Assembly (NCBI GenBank): GCA_029834535.1
Contig: JAQMWT010000524.1
Coordinates: forward strand, 186,001-250,000
DNA length: 64,000 nucleotides
Source of the DNA: Chrysophaeum taylorii
Taxonomy: Eukaryota; Sar; Pelagophyceae; Pelagomonadales; Pelagomonadaceae
Reading direction: 5' to 3'
Part shown: positions 43,164 through 49,727 of the stretch, piece by piece
Layout: every line of letters begins with the position of its first letter
How positions within the stretch are numbered: the stretch's first letter is position 1
The notes under the pieces: model-generated
Told to the model about the DNA's origin: nothing
The model's database searches: none
The model's input: only the letters and a program-made list of their open reading frames with translations
Made by a program: the position numbers and the translations under genes

Positions 43164-43802
43164 ATGAAGGAGTCGATGGAGCAGCCGAAGCGACGACGAA
43201 CCGCCGAAGCCGACGCGGCGGCCCTCGAGGGGCTGAGCGACCAGCTGCAGTCGGTGTCCCTCGCCATCAGCGCGGCGATGAAGGAGGAAGAGATGCCCTT
43301 TGGCGATGGCATGGCCGAACTTCGAAAATGGTACCAAACGGAAGTATTTGCCGCGACGGACGCGCAGCAGCAGCGGTGGGAGGAGCGCAGGTGGGCGTTT
43401 TTGGGCCAGCTCCAGGACGCGCTCAAGCACCCGCTCGTCCACACGGTGTTTAACTACAGAATTGATTGCGCGGACGACGACGACGCGAAGAAGGTCGTTC
43501 GCGGGCAGATGGCGTCGGCCTTTGGGGGATTGCTGTTTGTGGGGCGGTCCCGGTACAACGACATCGTCGTTGCTGACGAGACGGTCTCGCGCGTCCACTG
43601 CATCATCGTTCGCACGGCCGGAAAGGTCGGTATTTTCGACGGTTGGAGCTCCTACGGCACGCTTACCATCGATCGTGGTCGCCAAGACATGCCCAAGTTC
43701 GACTCGGCCCTCGACGACCGTAGACCCCTCCTCTTCGACGAGCACGAGTCTTTCACCCTCCGCGTCGGAAAGAACGCCATCATCACCTTTCCCGCCCCCT
43801 AA
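43164..43802 (+). CDS. FHA-domain protein (212 aa)
   Basis: The C-terminal half is a forkhead-associated domain, a phosphothreonine-binding module. G127-R128-S129 in LFVGRSRYNDIVV and S142-R143-x-H145 in ETVSRVHCIIV are the canonical phosphopeptide-binding residues. SSYGTLTID follows, corresponding to the usual 'N-G-T' loop with Ser-Tyr-Gly-Thr. Residues 1-110 are helical and charged, with no recognised domain. The partner and pathway are unknown; FHA proteins often act in DNA-damage or splicing complexes. The start gives MKESMEQPKRRR, a possible basic nuclear signal. Confidence 0.88.
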   Translation: MKESMEQPKRRRTAEADAAALEGLSDQLQSVSLAISAAMKEEEMPFGDGMAELRKWYQTEVFAATDAQQQRWEERRWAFLGQLQDALKHPLVHTVFNYRIDCADDDDAKKVVRGQMASAFGGLLFVGRSRYNDIVVADETVSRVHCIIVRTAGKVGIFDGWSSYGTLTIDRGRQDMPKFDSALDDRRPLLFDEHESFTLRVGKNAIITFPAP

Positions 43803-43971
43803 CAACACGATCAAGCCCCTTGTTGTTGTTCTTCTTCCCTTTCCTTTCCTCTCTTCTCTCTCTCTATGTGGTTTTGTTTTCTCAAACCAGCAGCAGCAGC
43901 AGCAGCAGCAAAGAAGCGTGGCGTTCGACCATTATATTTTATCACCGCCGATATAATTTCGTATGATAAAT

Positions 43972-44760
43972 TCAAACAGAGCCGGGCGTTTGACGGGTAC
44001 CAGCAGCAGCAGCGACGCGGGAGTAGGGCTGTGGAGGGCGCGGGGGGTTGTCGTCGCCGTCTCCGGCCGTGTGCGCGCAGTTGCACTTGATGAAGGAGGC
44101 CCACCACGAGCTTGGCGGGTCGTCGTGGGGTGCGAGCTCGGGAAAGACCTCCTCGGTGGCGGCGTGGTTGCCGTTGACGGGGGAGGTTGCGTGGTGGTGG
44201 TGGTGGTGGCGCGCGGGGCTGTGGGCGCGGTGGTGGCGGGGACTCGTCGCCGACTCCTCCGGGAGTTCGGTCGGCGGTTTGGTGGTATTATTAGTAGGGC
44301 TCTTAAACCAGCGAAAGGCGGTCGAGTCCTTCTTGTGCTTCTTGAGGGTGTCGGCCGTAATTTCCCGGTAAATCGAGTGGCGGCGGCCGACGTCCGCTTC
44401 GCTATAGGCTTCGACCATCGGAACGATTCTCGCGTCGAACGCGTGGCCCCCGCTCTTGGCTTTGGCGTCGCACTCGTAGGCCACGTGGAGCGCGGTGCGT
44501 CCGTGCGAGTCGGTGTCGGCGCAGAGTCTTTTTGCCTCGCGGGTCCCGAGGATCAGGCTCACGCACTTGCGAGCGTTGGCTTCCACGCATATCACGAGCA
44601 CGTTCTTCCGATTACGATCCTTCAACGACAGCACGTACGGCTCCCCGAACTTTGTTATCGCCAGCTTCAGCCCGGCGCTCTGGTCCACGGCGATCACCTC
44701 TAGCAGATCCCGGAAGAACTTCTTCTGGTCCCGGGGGGGTTCCTTCTCGGTGTTGGCCAT
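43972..44760 (-). CDS. Ankyrin-repeat-like protein with His-rich tail (262 aa)
   Basis: Residues about 45-105 contain two degenerate ankyrin units: DRNRKNVLVICVEANARKCVSLIL and the better DSHGRTALHVAYECD, with the T-A-L-H core. The rest is low complexity. A Ser/Pro/Thr-rich linker carries a (His)n run from a (GGT)n-type microsatellite near 44195-44215, then a Trp-containing segment SSWWASFIKCNC that could be a membrane or lipid anchor. It is convergent with the FHA gene (169 bp between stops). The partner is unknown. Confidence 0.75.
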   Translation of the reverse strand: MANTEKEPPRDQKKFFRDLLEVIAVDQSAGLKLAITKFGEPYVLSLKDRNRKNVLVICVEANARKCVSLILGTREAKRLCADTDSHGRTALHVAYECDAKAKSGGHAFDARIVPMVEAYSEADVGRRHSIYREITADTLKKHKKDSTAFRWFKSPTNNTTKPPTELPEESATSPRHHRAHSPARHHHHHHATSPVNGNHAATEEVFPELAPHDDPPSSWWASFIKCNCAHTAGDGDDNPPRPPQPYSRVAAAAGTRQTPGSV

Positions 44761-44799
44761 CTTTTTGCCACAATCGACGACGAAACTTATTAATTTTTT

Positions 44800-45735
44800 T
44801 TACGAGATGAGAAAAAAGTCCTCCTCTGAAAGAGGGGGATGGCCCCCGAGCTTAAGCTTGAGGTTGTGTCGGTGCCACTCGGTCTTGAAGTGGTCGCGGT
44901 GGGCAGCCGGAGTTGGGAAGTCCCCGCCGCAGGTCGTGCAACGCAGCGTCTTTTTTTTCTGCTTGGAGGAGGAAGAAGAGGGTGGTGGTGGTCTTCTTGG
45001 GGGCTCCGAAGAAGAAGCAGCAGCAGCAGCAGCAGCAGGAGGCGGCGGATCTACTCTGAATTCGACTCCCCTCGCCGCGTGATCGAGGACCTCGATTTTC
45101 GCGCGGCCGGAAGAGGCCTCCTCGACCTTGGCCACCACATCCTTGTACATCTTCGGCTCCACCAACATGACGGGGTCCTCGACCCCCAGCGCCCGAAGGA
45201 CCGCGTCCCGGTCGGAATCCTCGAAACAAACCAAGAGTCGCATCGGTGCCCTCCGTATGCCCAAGGGCTCCAACCTCCGGATCACGTCGAGGGCCTGCTG
45301 CTTGGCGCTCTTGCTGGTCGGCGCCGCGTAGTGGATCTCGCGCATGTACTTCTCGACAGCACCGACGGGCGGTTGAAATCCCGTGCGATTGTCTATAGTC
45401 TTCTCCGACACGAGCACCGCCACGTCCCGAAGCATCGCCTCCTGCTGCGCCGACCTTTCCCGCTCCGACACCTGAAGCTCGCCGTGCTTGATAATCTCCA
45501 CGCAGATCTCCTCGGGGCTTTTGTTTTTAAACACCTTGTTTAACTCCTTCGCGCCCGCGACGACACCCTTCCTCACGTTCTTGAAGACGGTTTCGATCTG
45601 CATCACTTCGTCGAGATCCGTCTCGCGCCCGGCGCGGTAGTCGACCACCTTGCTCGGGTAACACGCGACCTCGAACCCCTTGAGCCGCACGATGGCGACG
45701 TTGCTCAGCTTGATGCTCTGCTCCTGGAGAGGCAT
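44800..45735 (-). CDS. SBDS: SBDS/Sdo1 ribosome maturation factor with C-terminal REI1-type zinc finger (311 aa)
   Basis: SBDS works with the GTPase EFL1 to remove eIF6 from new 60S subunits in the cytoplasm. The N-terminal FYSH domain has VAIVRLKGFEVACYPSKV and ETDLDEVMQIETVFKNVRKG. Then follow the helical domain (IDNRTGFQPPVGAVEKYM) and the ferredoxin-like domain (APMRLLVCFED). After an Ala/Pro/Ser linker comes a C2H2 finger, C-x2-C-x12-H-x5-H (CTTCGGDF...HFKTEWHRHNLKLKL), followed by GGHPPLSEEDF. This finger and its tail are like those of REI1/ZNF622, another late 60S factor; similar fusions are known in plants. The start at 45735 was chosen because the family begins there. The open frame continuing to 46530 is antisense to TMEM208. 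The start lies 15 bp from the divergent TMEM208 start. Confidence 0.93.
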   Translation of the reverse strand: MPLQEQSIKLSNVAIVRLKGFEVACYPSKVVDYRAGRETDLDEVMQIETVFKNVRKGVVAGAKELNKVFKNKSPEEICVEIIKHGELQVSERERSAQQEAMLRDVAVLVSEKTIDNRTGFQPPVGAVEKYMREIHYAAPTSKSAKQQALDVIRRLEPLGIRRAPMRLLVCFEDSDRDAVLRALGVEDPVMLVEPKMYKDVVAKVEEASSGRAKIEVLDHAARGVEFRVDPPPPAAAAAAASSSEPPRRPPPPSSSSSKQKKKTLRCTTCGGDFPTPAAHRDHFKTEWHRHNLKLKLGGHPPLSEEDFFLIS

Positions 45736-45750
45736 CCTAGGAGGGTAAGG

Positions 45751-46206
45751 ATGGCTGGATCGGCCGCGAAGAGGGCCGCCAAGGCCAAGGAGGCCGTGGC
45801 CCGGAAGTACTTGCCCATCATCGTTGGTGTCGAGCTCTTCTACCTCGTCGTCCGTCTCGTCCTGCGCCGCGCGACGGCCTCGCGCTGGCACTGGGCCGCG
45901 CTCGCGGCGAGCACGCTCGTGTACACGATGACCTTTGGGCCCACCGTCGAGGCCGCGGGCGGGCCGCCCGGCATCGCCGAGTACTTTTTCGACGTCATGG
46001 TCCTGACGCTCGTCGCGCAGACCCTGGGCGCGCTCACCGACTACGCCTGGTTCGTCGTGCTCCTCGTTCCCGCCTTTTGCATCTTCAAAATCGCCCAGTG
46101 GTTCCTCCTCTCCCCCCCGCCTGCTATAAAATCCGGAGACCCCGTCGACGAGCCCCCCCCGAAAAAGACCAACAAAACCAAGGCCCTCAAGCAGCGCCGG
46201 AGGTAG
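45751..46206 (+). CDS. TMEM208: TMEM208/SND2-like ER membrane protein (151 aa)
   Basis: TMEM208 (Snd2 in yeast) is an ER membrane protein in the SRP-independent targeting route for tail-anchored and other membrane proteins. The protein has a basic N-terminus (AAKRAAKAKEAVARKYLP), then hydrophobic segments at about 22-38, 46-65 and two closely spaced segments at about 82-122. It ends in a basic cytosolic tail (KKTNKTKALKQRRR). The family hallmark is the GIAEYFFDVMVLTLVAQ stretch before the last membrane pair. Length and topology match the family. It is divergent from SBDS with 15 bp between start codons, and its 3' end is 23 bp from the next convergent frame. Confidence 0.88.
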   Translation: MAGSAAKRAAKAKEAVARKYLPIIVGVELFYLVVRLVLRRATASRWHWAALAASTLVYTMTFGPTVEAAGGPPGIAEYFFDVMVLTLVAQTLGALTDYAWFVVLLVPAFCIFKIAQWFLLSPPPAIKSGDPVDEPPPKKTNKTKALKQRRR

Positions 46207-46229
46207 GCAGCCTATTATTATTATTATTA

Positions 46230-46580
46230 TTATAGTGATCTCCTCCTCTGTTTCTCGGCGCGCCGCTGCGTGTACCGGCTCTCTTCTTCCTCCTCTTCTT
46301 CTTCCTGTTCTTCTTCTTCCTGTTCTTGAGAACGGCGGCGTCGCTTGGATCTCTTTGCGCGTATGATGATGAGACCCTCTTCGGCTTTTTTTTTTTTTGA
46401 AAGAAGAAAGTTGGTGGGACTCTTTGGCGCCGCCGCCGCCGCCGCCGCTCCAAGACCCGACCGCGCGCTCGGTCGCGCCGCGGGCTGGCGCTGGTCCTTG
46501 CGCGCGGCGACCCCGTAGTCCCCAAGCCACCCGCGCACCACTTTCTCCACCGCCGTGTTGTCGTAGACTACACTACTCAT
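46230..46580 (-). CDS. Small charged protein of unknown function (116 aa)
   Basis: The N-terminal 30 residues, MSSVVYDNTAVEKVVRGWLG and following, look like a genuine folded or peptide-binding segment. The rest is an Ala run, a Lys run, an Arg/Lys block (AKRSKRRRRS) and a long Glu tract, ending KQRRRSL. Such composition is common in small nucleolar or spliceosomal accessory proteins, but I do not recognise a family. It fills the gap between two firm genes, 23 bp from TMEM208 (convergent) and 24 bp from the stop of the dioxygenase gene. The Glu and Lys tracts come from microsatellites, so the true frame in the second half is less certain. Confidence 0.5.
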   Translation of the reverse strand: MSSVVYDNTAVEKVVRGWLGDYGVAARKDQRQPAARPSARSGLGAAAAAAAPKSPTNFLLSKKKKAEEGLIIIRAKRSKRRRRSQEQEEEEQEEEEEEEESRYTQRRAEKQRRRSL

Positions 46581-46604
46581 AGAATAAAAAGGGTTTACTA
46601 CTTC

Positions 46605-47804
46605 CTACTCAAACCACGTCACCGCGTGCTTCCGCTTACCCTTGAAAACGTTGCGGCCGTGCATGGTCTGGTAGTTGTCAACGAGGACGGCGTCGCCGGG
46701 CTTCATTTTGAGGAAGACCGTGTGCTTGGTGGTTATCTCGTCGAGGTGAAGGAGGTCCTCTTCGGTGAGGTTTTCGTCGTCGCCGAAGTACATGTCGGAC
46801 TTGTTGATCCGGGAGGCCCCGGACTCGAAGATCTCGGCGCCGTAGACGTCCTCGCGTTTCTTCCGCAAGAGGGCCGAGTGCGAGTGGACGTTGCAGAACC
46901 AGGTGGGAGCCTTTGTTTCGGGGTGGCGCACCACGGGGGGCTGGCTCGGGGCGCGCGCCTGGAGCGTCTTCGCTTCCTGGTACTTGGACCGGTCGAGCCA
47001 CTGGAGAGAAACGTCGAAGTCGACCTTGGCGTTGACGGCGGCCTCGAGAACAGTCTTGAGGACGCCGGCGACGGGGGCCTTGGCGGGTCCGAGGGCATCG
47101 ACCCAGCCAAAAAACGGAAGCTCCATCACGGAGTACCTGATTTGCTTCTCGTAGAGTCGCCGGAGAAGATCTGCGTCGACGTCGCGGAAGACGCGGCGGC
47201 CGTCGGCGAGCAAAAACTCGCCGCCCTCGTCGGCGGCGCGAAAACAAACGAACATAGCCGCGCGAGGGGACCTGGTCCCGACGAACTCGTTGTGCATTCC
47301 TATGAAAAAATTCGCTCGAGACTCTTTGTTGACGGCCTCGTAGACGGCCGACTTCTTGTCGACCATCGGTCGCGCGCTGACGGCGTGGAGGGGGTCGAGG
47401 CACGGCGACAAATCGAGGGCCTCGTACGCTCGACGGAAACCCTCGGGCGTCTTCACCAGTTCCCACCCCTTGAGTACGACGCACCCGTGCGACACCATGC
47501 GCTCCTTCACCAGCCACGCGTTCTCGCGAAGCCACGACTCTTCTTCTTCTTTTTCTTCGGAGGAGGAGGAGGAGGCTTTGGGGGGTGCGAGCTCGAACAT
47601 AAAGGGCGCGGGCTCAGACTCCCGGGCGACCGCCTGCTCCGTGATGATGTCACCGATTGGCTCGCCCCACTGCGTCAGCGGACACTCGGCGAGTTGGACC
47701 TCCTCGGTCGCTGCGGGGGTCGTCGCGGGCGCCTCGAGCGTGGCTGCCTTGAGCTGGGTGCTGGGGACAAGCCCCGCCACGACACCAAGAAGAAGCAGAA
47801 GCAT
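46605..47804 (-). CDS. TauD/TfdA-family Fe(II)/2-oxoglutarate dioxygenase (399 aa)
   Basis: This is a predicted Fe(II)/2-oxoglutarate-dependent oxygenase. The first metal ligands are H171 and E173 (GMHNEF), an H-x-E form as in clavaminate synthase rather than the common H-x-D. The distal His is H382 in DNYQTMHGRNVF, and R391 is a likely 2-oxoglutarate salt-bridge partner. Motifs APTWFCNVHSHS and KPGDAVLVDN match the TauD core. Residues 1-18 (MLLLLLGVVAGLVPSTQL) form a signal peptide, so the enzyme probably enters the secretory route or a plastid. Residues 76-90 are a Ser/Glu low-complexity insert. The substrate is unknown. The opposite strand also has a long open frame, judged a shadow. Confidence 0.88.
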   Translation of the reverse strand: MLLLLLGVVAGLVPSTQLKAATLEAPATTPAATEEVQLAECPLTQWGEPIGDIITEQAVARESEPAPFMFELAPPKASSSSSEEKEEEESWLRENAWLVKERMVSHGCVVLKGWELVKTPEGFRRAYEALDLSPCLDPLHAVSARPMVDKKSAVYEAVNKESRANFFIGMHNEFVGTRSPRAAMFVCFRAADEGGEFLLADGRRVFRDVDADLLRRLYEKQIRYSVMELPFFGWVDALGPAKAPVAGVLKTVLEAAVNAKVDFDVSLQWLDRSKYQEAKTLQARAPSQPPVVRHPETKAPTWFCNVHSHSALLRKKREDVYGAEIFESGASRINKSDMYFGDDENLTEEDLLHLDEITTKHTVFLKMKPGDAVLVDNYQTMHGRNVFKGKRKHAVTWFE

Positions 47805-47927
47805 CGAGAAGAAGATCGCCGCTTTATGTATGGGACAAGTATCCTCGCTGACTCAAGCTAAGGGTTTTCAGAAGAAGGAACATCATCCGAGCGATCGAGG
47901 GCTATTTATTTATTTATTTATTTCTTC

Positions 47928-48320
47928 ATGTTGCGGGTCCTCGTCAGGTTCGCTTCCAACAGAGCCGGGCGCGGCCTCTACCACGGCCGCGACGTGCGCT
48001 TCGGCAACAACGTCAGTCACTCGCAGCGCAAGACGAGGCGCAAGTGGCGTCCGAATGTTCAGTTAAAGCGCTTGTGGAGCCGCACGCTCGGGTGTTGGTT
48101 GCGTTTCAACATGACGACACACGCATTGAAGTGCATCGAAAGGAAGGGCGGCATCGACGAGTACTTGCTCGACACCAAGGAGTCTAAAATCAACTCCATC
48201 GCCGGCATGAACGCCAAGAAAATGATCCTGGCGCACCGAAAGCTGGCGGCGGCGGACATTTCTGCTGCTCCTGCTCCTCCTATTACTCCTGACTCCTACG
48301 ATGTAGGGAAGGCAGGATAG
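47928..48320 (+). CDS. MRPL28: Mitochondrial ribosomal protein bL28m (130 aa)
   Basis: Residues 12-60, with GRGLYHGRDVRFGNNVSHSQ, KTRRKWRPNVQ and KRLWSRTLGCWLRF, are the L28 family core: a basic beta-hairpin that contacts 23S rRNA. This is followed by TTHALKCIERKGGIDEYLL. The N-terminus MLRVLVRFASNRAGR is Arg-rich and amphipathic, as expected for a mitochondrial targeting peptide. A 40-residue extension beyond the bacterial length is Ala/Pro-rich at its end. It is divergent from the dioxygenase gene with 123 bp between starts. Confidence 0.9.
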   Translation: MLRVLVRFASNRAGRGLYHGRDVRFGNNVSHSQRKTRRKWRPNVQLKRLWSRTLGCWLRFNMTTHALKCIERKGGIDEYLLDTKESKINSIAGMNAKKMILAHRKLAAADISAAPAPPITPDSYDVGKAG

Positions 48321-48680
48321 CGATCTCTCCTCGCCTCATACATATAGAACGACCCCCCCGCTCGCTCGGTCGGTCGTCGTCGGCTGGTGTTTATCATATT
48401 CGCGATACTTAGGGGATGATGTATCTACTGGTTTCTAAAAAAAAGTCGACTCCTAAGAGAGGCTGAGGGTTGCGTGGAGACGTGCGAGATGCCGGAAAGG
48501 AATTTTTTTTTGTGGAGAAGACGTGAGAGATGCTGCCGGCTTCGCCTTTCCGCCGTTGAGGAGGGCAAAGGCACTACTGGTTGTTGTTGCTATTCACCAG
48601 TAGTCGAGATCTCGTGTCATCCTAACTACTAATCGACAGATGTTTGTCTGTTTGTTTGTTTGTTTGTCCCTCGATTTAGG

Positions 48681-48749
48681 GTAAGGATCAGGTAGGCGCG
48701 AGAGTAAGGATCAGGTAGGCGCGAGAGTAAGGATCAGGTAGGCGCGAGA
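48681..48749. repeat. 3 x 23-bp tandem repeat
   Basis: The unit gtaaggatcaggtaggcgcgaga occurs three times without change at 48681, 48704 and 48727. It lies directly upstream of the helicase remnant. The stretch 48321-48680 has no gene; it holds TTTG repeats at about 48647-48666. Confidence 0.95.
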
Positions 48750-48757
48750 GGTAGACA

Positions 48758-49352
48758 GTGATCCTCCAAGCCGTCTACGGCGACCTCGCAGACTATTTCC
48801 ACGACCCGCGGCGGCGCTTCCAGCGCGCCATTCTCACGCCCCGTCGAGACGATGTTGTCGATGCTGACAACGCGCGCATGACCGCGGCCTTTTTTTTCCC
48901 GGAGACGAGGCGTCGGAGTTCTTTTCGGCCGACTAGGTTGGGTCGGAAGACGACGCCTCGCTCTTTACAGTAGAGTTTTCAACTCCCTGACAACCAACGG
49001 GATGCTGACTTTGAGCGCGAGCTTAATGTCTTCGCAACCTCGACCCGTCGCACGGCCACTGCAACGGTACCAGATACATGATCGATCGTGTCGTTGTCAC
49101 CGAGGCTCCTCCAACCTGTATCGCTTAAGGCCCGCCTACGCCAAACGATCAACAAGAGCCAGGACCAGACGCCCCGCGAGGTTCGCGTCCTCTTGCCCAC
49201 AAGCCCGTCTTCTGCCACGTCCAGCTCGACGTGGCTCTCTGTCGATCGGCAACCCCGAGGATATCCTCTTCTGGGTCGACGACTCCGCCCTACCCCACAC
49301 GTGCTGCGTAATGCCGATAAGCCCCCTCCCGGCGTCTACACGCGCACTATAG
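48758..49352 (+). pseudogene. Remnant of a Helitron/PIF1-type helicase (C-terminal part)
   Basis: The remnant begins with LQAVYGDLADYFHDPRRRF and then RAILTPRRDDVVDADNARM, the conserved 'AILTP..DDVD..N' region. At 49030-49080 the frame reads LRNLDPSHGHCNGTRYM, the classic Helitron/PIF1 helicase motif. About 65 bp later TINKSQDQT (49145-49171) appears in another frame, the counterpart of 'TINKSQGQT', followed by a stretch equivalent to 'FSHGQLYVALSR'. Order and spacing match the family C-terminus. The motifs lie in at least two frames, so the gene is decayed. No Rep nuclease part is seen upstream, and no clear Helitron terminus could be placed. Confidence 0.8.
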
Positions 49353-49672
49353 GTGAACTTGCTGGGACCACGTGAACTTACTGGGGTTAGAGATTGGGAC
49401 TAGGTGGATTGAGTGACCAGGTGAACTTACTGAGACCAAGTGTGAACATACTGGGGGTTTTAGAGTAAACTCAAAGGTTAGCGGCGCGTGCGGATCAAAG
49501 CAGCTTAGATTGGCGGAGGCGAGAGCGACGAGCTCGAAGGAGTTGGTGTGAGCACGAGTGGGTTTACGCCGAACTTACTGCGGTCACAGATTTGGACTAA
49601 GGTGAACTTACTGAGACCAGACCTGAACTTCCTGGGGTTAGAGATTGGGACTAGGTGAACTTACTGGCCTGC
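49351..49672 (+). repeat. Degenerate repeat array, core GTGAACTTACTG
   Basis: About eight copies of gtgaacttactg and close variants occur at roughly 49353, 49372, 49421, 49442, 49569, 49602, 49623 and 49654. They are often followed by gggttagagattgggactag or gagacca. Copies of the longer unit at 49381 and 49633 are near-identical. The middle (about 49475-49545) is interrupted by the dispersed repeat also found at 31428-31500. The array ends about 55 bp before the next gene, so it covers that gene's promoter. Confidence 0.85.
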
Positions 49673-49727
49673 ACTTGTTATATATATATATCCTAGGCTT
49701 GTCGTCGTCATCAGTTTCGTTGGAACG

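Noticed and set aside
44800-46530. 576-codon minus-strand frame including SBDS
   Set aside because: The family start is at 45735; the upstream 265 codons are antisense to TMEM208 and low complexity.
46626-47861. 411-codon plus-strand frame opposite the dioxygenase gene
   Set aside because: No motif; the minus strand has the signal peptide and all catalytic residues. It is a by-product of high GC.
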